Shown here in pieces: positions 1 through 6,250 of a stretch of DNA of 6,250 bases (position 1 is the first letter of the stretch; each line of letters starts with the position of its first letter). The notes under the pieces are model-generated. The model was not told the DNA's origin. It worked only from the letters and a program-made list of their open reading frames with translations, and did not search any database. Source of the stretch: an uncultured Clostridia bacterium (GTDB lineage: Bacteria; Bacillota; Clostridia; Peptostreptococcales; Anaerovoracaceae); NCBI GenBank assembly GCA_937928455.1, contig CALFUG010000385.1, positions 1 to 6,250 on the forward strand, in the 5' to 3' direction. Position numbers and translations under genes: made by a program.

Positions 1-1259
1 AGTTTAGGGGTGACGTACATTAAAGCTATGGCAATAATATATCCCGGCAACAGATAATGCCAAAGTTGGAGATCCGGTATCATAATTCGAACGGTGGACA
101 AGGAAACAGCAATTCCCACACCGATGGCCAGTGTAATCATCACCACAACACGAGGAACATATCCCTTTGTAACATCCTCTATTTGATGTGTGAGAACAGA
201 TACAGCAGGTTCTGCTAAAATACTGACAACCCCCAATATAAATCCTACTATAACTAAATATACTTTATTGTCAAGTGAGGCTAATATATACCCCACGTTA
301 CTACCCACCACCATGAATCCCGATTGTACACCTGTCAGGAACAATACCAGCCCTATATAGGTGAATACTAGTCCAAAAGCGATTCGGCGCAGGGTTTTTG
401 CCGGTAATTTAAAGGCGATGGGTTGAAAAATGAAGAACAATATAGCAATAGGGGCCAAGGCTATTAAAATTTCCTGTGCCACAATAGGAAGCCGAAGCAA
501 AAAAGGGCCAATCACGGATCCACTGGCAATCAAATCCACTTCCAGTTCACCGGATACGCGTTTTGCACCAGACAAAATACTCATTGCCATTACTGCAATA
601 ATGGCCCCTGTTGATGCGATGGCTACCAAACCAAAGCTATCTTTTTCGGACGCTTTACTGTCTCGTTTTAAACTCGAAATACCTGCTGCCAACGCCAATA
701 TAAATGGCACCGTCAAGGCACCAGTGGTAGCTCCCGATGCATCGAAAGAAATGGCCAGAAATTCTTTTGTGGTAAAGAATCCCATCACCAGAACCACCCC
801 ATATAATATGGTCAGGACGATGTATAACGGAATGTTATATAAAATACGAATCAATCCCAACGCAACCATGGCAGCAATCCCAATAGATACCACGATAATC
901 ACTCCTTGTTTATGAACCACTCCATCGGAAACCAAATCCACCTGGGCTGCCAAAATGTGCAAATCAGGCTCCGCAATAGATATCAAGAAACCTAGAATCA
1001 AACCCGCTGCCACAACCAACCATAATTTGTTCTTGCGTGTAATGGTCGCTCCCATTTCATTGCCGATGGGACTTAAACTGATGTCAACTCCCACTAGAAA
1101 TACGGTAAGACCCACAATAATAACCAATGCTCCCAGAAGAAATCGAAATAATATTATATTTTCCATCGGTGTTAATGTAAAATTTAATATTAAAACAATA
1201 AAAGTAATGGGTAGAACCGAAGCGAGAACTTCTTTAAACTTCATGCGAAATGGTCCCAC
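1..1259 (-). CDS. DUF1538 family integral membrane protein, 3' end beyond the left edge
   Basis: The reverse strand is open for 419 codons from a GTG at 1259 to the window edge, with no stop. The product is very hydrophobic, with about ten or more likely membrane segments, and has no signal peptide beyond the first membrane helix. It is built as a tandem repeat with a 253-residue period: the glycine-rich segment at 45-70 (FLVGVD, G57) recurs at 298-323 (FLTGVQ, G310), and the conserved AEPDLHILAAQV at 96-107 recurs as AEPAVSVLTHQI at 349-360. A polar signature, FDASGATTGALTVP, lies at 172-185; its second copy would fall near residue 425, just outside the window. These are DUF1538 features as I know them. 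From memory, a pair of DUF1538 proteins (UmpA/UmpB of Halomonas) was reported as a Na+(Li+,K+)/H+ antiporter, so cation/proton exchange is a plausible but unproven role. GTG is preferred over the ATG at 1244 because it sits 8 nt after AGGAGG, while the ATG is 23 nt away. Confidence 0.88.
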   Translation of the reverse strand, partial: MGPFRMKFKEVLASVLPITFIVLILNFTLTPMENIILFRFLLGALVIIVGLTVFLVGVDISLSPIGNEMGATITRKNKLWLVVAAGLILGFLISIAEPDLHILAAQVDLVSDGVVHKQGVIIVVSIGIAAMVALGLIRILYNIPLYIVLTILYGVVLVMGFFTTKEFLAISFDASGATTGALTVPFILALAAGISSLKRDSKASEKDSFGLVAIASTGAIIAVMAMSILSGAKRVSGELEVDLIASGSVIGPFLLRLPIVAQEILIALAPIAILFFIFQPIAFKLPAKTLRRIAFGLVFTYIGLVLFLTGVQSGFMVVGSNVGYILASLDNKVYLVIVGFILGVVSILAEPAVSVLTHQIEDVTKGYVPRVVVMITLAIGVGIAVSLSTVRIMIPDLQLWHYLLPGYIIAIALMYVTPK

Positions 1260-1267
1260 TCAAAATT

Positions 1268-1273
1268 CCTCCT
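1268..1273 (-). promoter_or_regulatory. Ribosome binding site that sets the GTG start of the DUF1538 gene
   Basis: The minus strand reads GAAAGGAGG here, a full Shine-Dalgarno match. Its 8-nt spacing to the GTG at 1259-1257 is ideal, whereas the first ATG (1244-1242) is too far away. This adds five residues (MGPFR) before the ATG. Confidence 0.8.
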
Positions 1274-1292
1274 TTCGGTCATCTTTGGGCTT

Positions 1293-1301
1293 ATTATAAC
1301 A
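1293..1301 (-). promoter_or_regulatory. Extended -10 promoter (P2) in front of the DUF1538 gene
   Basis: The minus strand reads TGTTATAAT, a TGn motif joined to a perfect TATAAT. No good -35 hexamer is present at 16-18 nt (GATATC at 17 nt), which is tolerated in extended -10 promoters. Transcription would start near 1286, giving a leader of about 27 nt that carries the strong ribosome binding site. If active, it would let the membrane protein be expressed independently of the upstream structured RNA. Confidence 0.55.
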
Positions 1302-1338
1302 TAATTCAGTGACTCGATATCTTCTTTTTTACGCAAAG

Positions 1339-1385
1339 GGAAAGGGTAAGCATTCGACTCCAATTAGAATCTGCTTACCCTTTCC
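1339..1385 (-). terminator. Long hairpin closing the structured RNA; possible terminator or attenuator
   Basis: Bases 1339-1352 and 1372-1385 are perfectly complementary over 14 bp (core GGGTAAGCA / TGCTTACCC), with a 19-nt loop. On the minus strand the hairpin is followed only by CTTTGCG and then an A-run, so the U-tract of a classical intrinsic terminator is missing. On the plus strand no T-run follows either. Its place between a consensus promoter and a second promoter suggests a 3' end, a processing site or an attenuator. That terminator role is inference. Confidence 0.4.
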
Positions 1386-1651
1386 TCGAGGTGTACCACA
1401 ATGGCGTACGTCCCCCTTTCTATACTACTCCTATTCCGACCATCCGGTTCTACCACCGAATCACTTCCATTGTATCGGATAGACCCTTCTTCCTGTGCGG
1501 TCTGCCGTAACCTACTGGCTACTCATCTCCAACAGTACTGCTGCCTTCATCAACCATCTTTTTCTTTCGAATAGATTTGTTTCATTTGGCAATGGGCTTT
1601 TCGGAGTGACTCAAGTACTTGGCTTTCCTCACGGTTGGCTTTTCTTTGAGT
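1339..1651 (-). ncRNA. Candidate structured RNA of unknown class: stand-alone ncRNA or long leader of the DUF1538 gene
   Basis: About 310 bases without a credible protein gene follow a consensus promoter. The minus strand is purine-rich and offers many helices. The 5' end ACTCAA (1651-1646) pairs with TTGAGT (1614-1609). GTAGCC (1522-1517) pairs with GGTTAC (1512-1507) around a 4-nt loop. CTATCCGA (1482-1475) pairs with TCGGaATAG (1439-1431, one bulged A) and encloses the hairpin TTCGGT (1460-1455) / ACCGGA (1448-1443). Inside this element ACAATGG (1473-1467) is exactly complementary to CCATTGT (1404-1398), which can sit in the loop of a small GTAC/GTAC hairpin, giving a pseudoknot. A 14-bp hairpin ends the element. 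I compared it by eye with T-box, lysine, glycine, cobalamin, SAM, ydaO (c-di-AMP), c-di-GMP, RNase P, tmRNA and SRP consensus motifs and found no match. Boundaries are estimated from the promoter and the terminal hairpin. Confidence 0.5.
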
Positions 1652-1657
1652 ATATGT

Positions 1658-1686
1658 ATCTTACAATACCAAATTTGATTTGTCAA
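1658..1686 (-). promoter_or_regulatory. Consensus sigma-A promoter (P1) of the structured RNA
   Basis: The minus strand has TTGACA at 1686-1681, a 17-nt A/T-rich spacer and TAAGAT at 1663-1658: six of six -35 bases and five of six -10 bases at ideal spacing. Transcription would start near A1651, exactly where the first helix of the RNA begins. The -35 box lies 31 nt past the methyltransferase stop codon, and no terminator hairpin is visible between them, so read-through from the upstream operon could also contribute. Confidence 0.8.
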
Positions 1687-1717
1687 CACCTTTTTCAGAA
1701 AATTTACAATTATTTTT

Positions 1718-2881
1718 TTATTCTGTCTTTGTAAGGTATGCTACCGCCTCAATATGCTTGGTAAAAGGGAAATTATCGTAAGCTTTCCACTTCAAAAGTT
1801 CATACTTTGCTTGTTTAAATACCATCAAGTCTTCAGTCATGGTGTTGGGATTACAAGAAATATATAGTATTTCTTGAACATTAAGATCTATAATTTGCTT
1901 CAAAGCTTTTGGATGAATCCCGTTTCTCGGAGGATCTACCACCAAAACATCCGCTTGATCTGGAAGGTTTGAGACAACATTCATCACATCACCATGAATA
2001 AATTCACAGTTTTCCAGTCCATTCAACTTGGCATTCTCTATGGCTGAGATGACAGCATCCTCAACGATTTCAACGCCAATGACCTTTCTGGCTTTCGTGG
2101 CCAACGCCTGGCTAATGGTTCCGGTTCCACAATATAAATCCACCATCACCTTATCCGTATGCTCCGGAAGAATAGAAAGTGCTTCTTGATATAGCCGCTC
2201 CGCTGCCCATACATTGGTTTGAAAAAAGCTAAATGCTCCTACCTGAAAATCCAAACCCATAATTTTTTCTTTATAATAGTCTCTTCCAAATAAAAGCTCC
2301 GTTCGATCTGATTTTACGGCATCCGCTTTATTGTCATTATAGGTATGCAGCACACCGATAATCGTATTTTTTAAATAAGGGGTTAAGTTTAATAATAGAT
2401 CCAGAAATCCCTGGTCATCAAAAGTACCTTGAGTGGAAGTGACCAAATGAATTAACAATTCACCAGTTCTCTCCCCTTTTCTTAAAACCAAATGTCGTAA
2501 TAATCCTTGATGGCTTTTTTTGTTGTAACTTTTATAGCCTTTTTTTTCTACAAATGTGAGCATCGCATCTAAAATTACATTAAAATCTTCATCCACCAAT
2601 TGGCATTCATCTACCGTTACCACATTCATAAAGTGGCCTTTTTGGTGCAACCCTAAAGTAATGGGGCCCCCTTTGACCATGTCTCCAAAGGTATACTCCA
2701 TCTTGTTTCGATACCGATAAATCTGTGGCGCTGGCTGAAATCCCAAATGCTCTACCGGGTACAGGTCTCTTTGATCCAGCAACTTTTCTACCAAATTATT
2801 TTTAATTCGTAGTTGCTCTTCATAAAGTATCCCTTGGTAGATACATCCGCCGCAAAAGTCTTTGTGAACACATATACCCAT
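1718..2881 (-). CDS. rlmD: RlmD/RumA-type RNA uracil-C5 methyltransferase without TRAM domain
   Basis: 387 residues. SAM-dependent methyltransferase of the TrmA/RlmC/RlmD family, which makes 5-methyluridine in rRNA or tRNA. The N-terminus carries the iron-sulfur motif C4-x5-C10-GG-C13, with a likely fourth ligand C93 (ECQLV). The catalytic domain shows SFFQTN (218-223), SAM-binding DLYCGTGT (248-255), the acidic residue E271, DPPRNG (316-321), the nucleophile C343 in ISCNP and the general base E378 in HIEAVAYL. The usual family length is about 430-460; the missing part is the N-terminal TRAM RNA-binding domain, since the Fe-S motif begins at residue 4. The ATG overlaps the tgt stop (TAATG), with GGAG 7 nt upstream (2892-2889), so the start is well fixed and translation is probably coupled. 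The exact target (23S U747, U1939, both, or tRNA U54) cannot be told from sequence; rlmD is the conventional label. Confidence 0.93.
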   Translation of the reverse strand: MGICVHKDFCGGCIYQGILYEEQLRIKNNLVEKLLDQRDLYPVEHLGFQPAPQIYRYRNKMEYTFGDMVKGGPITLGLHQKGHFMNVVTVDECQLVDEDFNVILDAMLTFVEKKGYKSYNKKSHQGLLRHLVLRKGERTGELLIHLVTSTQGTFDDQGFLDLLLNLTPYLKNTIIGVLHTYNDNKADAVKSDRTELLFGRDYYKEKIMGLDFQVGAFSFFQTNVWAAERLYQEALSILPEHTDKVMVDLYCGTGTISQALATKARKVIGVEIVEDAVISAIENAKLNGLENCEFIHGDVMNVVSNLPDQADVLVVDPPRNGIHPKALKQIIDLNVQEILYISCNPNTMTEDLMVFKQAKYELLKWKAYDNFPFTKHIEAVAYLTKTE

Positions 2882-3999
2882 TAAACTTCTCCATACTTCG
2901 CTAAAAAGCTTTTTTTATACTCTAGGAACCGGTCTTCTTCGATCGCTTGGCGAATATCACTCATCAACTGTAATAAAAAGTGAATATTATGTTGAGTCAT
3001 CAAAATACTGGACAATATTTCCCCGGATTTGTATAGGTGTCTCAGATAAGCCCGGGAATACTTTTGACAAGTTTCACAGGTGCATTCTAGGTCCAACGGT
3101 TGGAAATCTCGTTGGTATTGTTTGTTCTTAATATTCACCTTGCCGGTTGATGTCATGGCCAAACCATGTCGTGCGATTCGGGTGGGTAGTACGCAATCAA
3201 ACATATCAATGCCTCGTTCCACCCCTTCCAACAAACAATCCGGACTACCCACACCCATCAAGTAACGTGGCTTTTCCTTGGGCAGCAACTCCGTGCAGGA
3301 ATCAAGGATTTCGTACATGATAGGTTTGGGTTCCCCTACAGATAAGCCGCCTATGGCATACCCGGGAAGATCCAATTCGCATATTTGCATGGCGCTTTCT
3401 TTTCTTAAATCCGCATACATCCCTCCCTGCATGATACCGAAGAGAGATTGCACATTCGTGTTGCTTTGGCTATTTACACATCGCTGCAACCACCGAGTGG
3501 TTCTCTCCAGTGAATCCTTCACGTATTTACGGTCCGCAGGATAGGGCGCACACTCATCAAAGGCCATCATGATATCCGACCCCAATGCTTCTTGTATTTC
3601 AATAGACTTCTCTGGAGTGAGAAGATGAGTTGAACCATCCACATGGGATTGAAAGATGACTCCTTCCTCGCTAATTTTTCGCATCGCGCCCAAGCTAAAC
3701 ACCTGAAATCCGCCACTATCCGTTAATATGGCCCGATCCCAGTTCATAAATCGATGAAGCCCGCCAGCTTCTTGAATAATGTCATGACCCGGCCTTAGAT
3801 ATAGATGATATGTGTTTGATAAAATAATGGAAGCCCCCATATCTTTTAGCGTTTCCGGCTTCATGGCTTTTACCGTAGCAGCCGTTCCTACTGGCATAAA
3901 AACAGGGGTTTGTATTGTTCCATGGGGTGTGGTTACCTGACCTCTCCGAGCCCTGGTTCTGTTGTCTTCTTTCCGTAATTGATAGGTAATGGCCGGCAT
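2881..3999 (-). CDS. tgt: tRNA-guanine transglycosylase (queuosine pathway)
   Basis: 372 residues, matching the usual bacterial length of about 375. It replaces guanine-34 in GUN-anticodon tRNAs (Asp, Asn, His, Tyr) with preQ1 by a base-exchange reaction on a TIM barrel. Visible landmarks are LTDSGGFQVFSL with D94 (general acid/base), MAFDECAPYP (145-154, substrate-binding D148), GGLSVGEP (217-224), GVGSPDCLLEGVERG (249-263), the nucleophilic D268 in MFDCVLPTR, and the zinc site C306-x-C308-x2-C311 with H337. No key residue is missing. The ATG at 3999 follows AAGGA at 7 nt (4011-4007). The gene begins 21 nt after queA and its stop codon overlaps the methyltransferase start by one base, so the three are almost certainly one transcript. 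Confidence 0.98.
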   Translation of the reverse strand: MPAITYQLRKEDNRTRARRGQVTTPHGTIQTPVFMPVGTAATVKAMKPETLKDMGASIILSNTYHLYLRPGHDIIQEAGGLHRFMNWDRAILTDSGGFQVFSLGAMRKISEEGVIFQSHVDGSTHLLTPEKSIEIQEALGSDIMMAFDECAPYPADRKYVKDSLERTTRWLQRCVNSQSNTNVQSLFGIMQGGMYADLRKESAMQICELDLPGYAIGGLSVGEPKPIMYEILDSCTELLPKEKPRYLMGVGSPDCLLEGVERGIDMFDCVLPTRIARHGLAMTSTGKVNIKNKQYQRDFQPLDLECTCETCQKYSRAYLRHLYKSGEILSSILMTQHNIHFLLQLMSDIRQAIEEDRFLEYKKSFLAKYGEV

Positions 4000-4020
4000 A
4001 TATTATTCCTTTCCAGATTT

Positions 4021-5070
4021 TTATAAAATCATCATAGCATCTCCATAGGAGAAAAACCGGTAACCATGGTCAATGGCTTCCTGATACGCTTTCAGAATTT
4101 GTTCTCTTTCGTAAAATGCGGATACTAACATTAATAGGGTGGATTTGGGAAGATGAAAGTTGGTAATCAGGCTATCCACTATTTTATAGCAATAACCGGG
4201 ATAAATAAAGATACCTGTACTGGATGTCCCGGGAATCACCTGATGTTTCCCCAAATCCTCTCTAAAAACCGCAGCGCTTTCTAGAGTTCGAGTAGCCGTC
4301 GTTCCCACAGCCACTACCCGTCCACCATTTCGAATGGTTTCATTAATTCTGTTTGCAGCTGACTCTGATATGGTATACTCCTCAAAATGCATTTTATGTT
4401 CTTCTATGATTTCGCACTTTACAGGTCGAAACGTACCAATTCCCACGTGTAATGTAATGGAAACAATAGAAACCCCTTTTTCCTTCAATTTATCTAAAAG
4501 TTCCGGTGTGAAATGTAAACCCGCGGTGGGCGCTGCAACCGACCCCTCTTCCTGGCAATAAACCGTTTGATATCTTATTTCATCCTCTTTGGTGCTGGGA
4601 CGATGTATATATGGAGGTAAAGGCATATTCCCGATTTCTGCCAAAATTTCCGAAAAAATTCCATCGTACAAGAACCGCACTAATCGGGTACCGTCTAATC
4701 CGATCCCCATGATTTCGCCCTCTAGCAACGGTTTGTTCGAGAATTCAATCCAATCTCCCGGTCGAAGTTTTTTACCCGGCCTTACCATGGTCTCCCATAA
4801 GTCCCCTTGAATTCTTTTGGTCAACAGGATTTCCACCGGAGTCCCCGTGCCTTTTTTTTGCCCGAAAATACGAGCCGGTATGACCTTGCTACTGTTGATA
4901 ACCAGACAATCGGTAGGCTTTAAAAGTTGTAATACATCGGAAAAATGGCCATGCTGTATGGTTTGTTTCTGACGATTTAATACCATTAATTTCGATGCAT
5001 CCCTACGCTCCAAAGGATGTTGTGCAATAAGCTCCGGTGGCAATTGATAATCAAACTGATCGATATGCAT
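4021..5070 (-). CDS. queA: S-adenosylmethionine:tRNA ribosyltransferase-isomerase
   Basis: 349 residues, full family length. QueA transfers and rearranges the ribosyl part of SAM onto preQ1 already in the tRNA, forming epoxyqueuosine; it acts directly after Tgt in the cytoplasm. Conserved family blocks are PPELIAQHPLERRDASKLMV (11-30), NSSKVIPARIFG (59-70), GTPVEILL (76-83), PLPPYIHRP (150-158), YQTVY (167-171), GSVAAPTAGLHFT (176-188), HVGIGTFRPV (208-217), VAVGTTATRTLES (253-265), GIFIYPGY (286-293) and ITNFHLPKSTLLMLVSAF (302-319). The ATG at 5070 is preceded by AAGGA at 6 nt (5081-5077), within a longer purine-rich GGAGAAGGAAGGA stretch. It lies 20 nt after the SpoIID/LytB gene. No promoter is visible in that short gap, so it is read from an upstream promoter off the window. 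Confidence 0.98.
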   Translation of the reverse strand: MHIDQFDYQLPPELIAQHPLERRDASKLMVLNRQKQTIQHGHFSDVLQLLKPTDCLVINSSKVIPARIFGQKKGTGTPVEILLTKRIQGDLWETMVRPGKKLRPGDWIEFSNKPLLEGEIMGIGLDGTRLVRFLYDGIFSEILAEIGNMPLPPYIHRPSTKEDEIRYQTVYCQEEGSVAAPTAGLHFTPELLDKLKEKGVSIVSITLHVGIGTFRPVKCEIIEEHKMHFEEYTISESAANRINETIRNGGRVVAVGTTATRTLESAAVFREDLGKHQVIPGTSSTGIFIYPGYCYKIVDSLITNFHLPKSTLLMLVSAFYEREQILKAYQEAIDHGYRFFSYGDAMMIL

Positions 5071-5090
5071 AAGCGGTCCTTCCTTCTCCT

Positions 5091-6250
5091 TTATAGCTCA
5101 AAAGGGGCGATTTGAATATCCGTAAAAAAGTAATGCAGCATAAATGGATAGTCATAGCCCAATTTTCCCATGGCAATAATACTATCCTGGGCCATCCCCA
5201 CTCCGTGACCCCATCCCAGGCCGTAAAAAGTGACCGGAGACTTTAGCTGGGATTCGGTTCCTAATGTAATGATAGGGGTAAAAACTTCTTCAGAAGGCGA
5301 CTCATTGCGGTCAGGTACTACCATGTTTTTCCCATCCGTAATGGCCAATTCCGACGCCTCTGCATCACGTATAATGCCATCCGCACCCATAATTTGAAGG
5401 GTTTTGCTGTAATTTCTCTGAGCCGTAAGATTGGTTACGGTTACATTGCCGGGATTTAAGATTTGCGTTGCCGCTTGGTCAAGGGCATCTTCCAGGGATT
5501 CCGGCGTAATGGGACTAAAAGAAAACATGCCGGATTTGATAGTGTTGGCACCCAATATTGTTCTTAACTGGTTTCCGGAAAGAATGGTTTGCTTTCTCTC
5601 ATCCCAAATGGCAATCTTTGCCACAGTACCCGAACTGTTTCGATTTGTAATGGTAATACTGCTAATGTTTCCTACGGAATAGTTGGCCTGCCTTAATACG
5701 GATTCCAATTCATCAAAAGAATAGGTTTTTTCCCAGGAATACAGTGGTGAAAACTCATCACGAATTCCTCGAAGATATCCAATTTTAGTGCCCCAAACAT
5801 CTTCTACATTGTCAGTATGGCCTCCATCGTTTTTTGAATAATAGGCTGGAACGGGATTTCCTTGATAATAAATAATAAGCCCCTCGGTTTCTTCACAAGC
5901 TTTATTTGTTGAGGGAAATTCATTTCGGTAACCCTTGTACACCTGACAATGTGTGGTTGCACAAATATCATATCCTGCGTCTTTGTGGCGGTTCAGATTA
6001 CACACCGCATAACTTCTTGCACAAACGGCCTGTGCCTTAATGGCTTCCAGTGGACTGCTTTGGCCAATTTCTGAGTGAACCACGCCTCGAACATAATCTT
6101 CCAGGTTAACAAAGTTAATTAAATTCATTTTGGTGCTGTCAACCGGGAAAAAACAAAAACCCCCTCGATACCCTTCCGCTCCGGCATATATTACTCCGCC
6201 TTCTTCATAGGGGAGTATCAACTGGCTGGTGGAGAAATCCGGGTACAACA
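5091..6250 (-). CDS. SpoIID/LytB-domain protein, probable cell-wall lytic transglycosylase, N-terminus beyond the right edge
   Basis: C-terminal part of about 385 residues; the frame is open to the edge, so the TTG near 6248 is not a credible start. SpoIID proteins are lytic transglycosylases that cut stem-peptide-free glycan strands, in spore formers during engulfment. Numbering from the visible TTG: LEDYVRGVVHSEIG (49-62) with the likely catalytic E60, PLEAIKAQAVCARSYA (66-81), the CATTHCQVY motif (96-104; C96/H100/C101 resemble the zinc-binding residues of clostridial SpoIID), YYSKNDGGHT (136-145), and LGWGHGVGMAQ (344-354) near the C-terminus. Between about 245 and 340 lies an insert of nearly 100 residues that breaks up the final beta region; compact SpoIID proteins lack it. 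With the unseen N-terminus this suggests an extended SpoIID/LytB protein, not necessarily sporulation SpoIID itself. Signal or membrane segments would lie outside the window. It leads into queA, an arrangement I associate with Clostridia. Confidence 0.9.
   Translation of the reverse strand, partial: LYPDFSTSQLILPYEEGGVIYAGAEGYRGGFCFFPVDSTKMNLINFVNLEDYVRGVVHSEIGQSSPLEAIKAQAVCARSYAVCNLNRHKDAGYDICATTHCQVYKGYRNEFPSTNKACEETEGLIIYYQGNPVPAYYSKNDGGHTDNVEDVWGTKIGYLRGIRDEFSPLYSWEKTYSFDELESVLRQANYSVGNISSITITNRNSSGTVAKIAIWDERKQTILSGNQLRTILGANTIKSGMFSFSPITPESLEDALDQAATQILNPGNVTVTNLTAQRNYSKTLQIMGADGIIRDAEASELAITDGKNMVVPDRNESPSEEVFTPIITLGTESQLKSPVTFYGLGWGHGVGMAQDSIIAMGKLGYDYPFMLHYFFTDIQIAPFEL

Noticed and set aside
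430..1299. Two forward-strand open frames (430-915, 955-1299)
   Set aside because: They lie antisense to the DUF1538 gene, whose reverse frame is open throughout, shows family signatures and an internal repeat. The forward products are low-complexity and rich in N, T, P and K, typical of shadows.
1390..1425. ydaO-type c-di-AMP riboswitch, suggested by GGGGGAC...CCATTG
   Set aside because: Only a short resemblance; the other conserved parts of the class (the CCGACAGCTAACCTCG-like 3' block) are missing.
1440..1465. T-box leader, suggested by GGTGGTAGAACCGG on the minus strand
   Set aside because: The T-box consensus GGGTGGNACCGCG is not matched (extra bases after GGTGG, no ACCGCG), the following hairpin is not a T-box terminator with U-tract, and the downstream gene is not an aminoacyl-tRNA synthetase or amino-acid gene.
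1610..1635. RNase P RNA, suggested by GTGAGGAAAGCC on the minus strand
   Set aside because: Resembles the conserved GAGGAAAGTCC only partly; the other conserved blocks (ACAGAA..., AGACC at the 3' end closing P1) are absent in the right positions.
1495..1734. Forward-strand 79-residue open frame
   Set aside because: No good ribosome binding site or promoter on that strand, overlaps the end of the methyltransferase gene, and lies across the reverse-strand promoter and structured RNA.
5071..5090. preQ1 riboswitch ahead of queA/tgt
   Set aside because: The gap is only 20 nt and contains just the ribosome binding site; there is no room for a riboswitch.
3080..5682. Forward-strand frames inside tgt, queA and the SpoIID/LytB gene
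   Set aside because: Each is fully antisense to a well-recognised gene and has no family features of its own.
6246..6248. TTG as start of the SpoIID/LytB protein
   Set aside because: No ribosome binding site can be seen because it is at the very edge, and the frame remains open to the edge; the protein family normally has a signal or membrane N-terminus that is absent here.

Overview
The window comes from a low-to-medium GC Gram-positive bacterium, most likely an anaerobic member of the Clostridia. This rests on the gene order (SpoIID/LytB-type protein, queA, tgt), purine-rich Shine-Dalgarno sequences, a consensus sigma-A promoter and the character of the proteins. Every gene I can support lies on the minus strand, so the genes read from right to left. 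The forward-strand reading frames all look like shadows.

Right part (6250 to 1718): a tightly packed operon that enters from beyond the right edge. In transcription order it holds the C-terminal 385 residues or so of a SpoIID/LytB-domain protein, then queA, tgt and an RlmD/RumA-type RNA uracil-C5 methyltransferase. Gaps are 20, 21 and -1 nt (a TAATG stop/start overlap). QueA and Tgt are consecutive enzymes of queuosine-tRNA synthesis: Tgt swaps preQ1 into G34 and QueA then builds the epoxycyclopentane ring from SAM. The methyltransferase adds a third RNA-modification enzyme and lacks the N-terminal TRAM domain usual in its family.

Middle (about 1717 to 1260): a 458-nt stretch without a protein gene, but not empty. 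It begins with a near-perfect sigma-A promoter on the minus strand (TTGACA, 17 nt, TAAGAT). About 310 bases follow that look like a structured RNA: several nested helices, a 7-bp loop-loop complementarity and, at the end, a 14-bp hairpin without a U-tract. After the hairpin comes a second promoter of the extended -10 type, then a strong ribosome binding site. The RNA is therefore either a separate non-coding RNA or a very long regulated leader of the next gene. I could not assign it to any RNA class I know.

Left part (1259 to 1): a long integral membrane protein gene of the DUF1538 family. It starts with GTG and runs off the left edge without a stop. The protein is a clear tandem duplication with a 253-residue period. 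The family has been linked to cation/proton antiport, so this gene and the structured RNA in front of it form the most interesting unit of the window.
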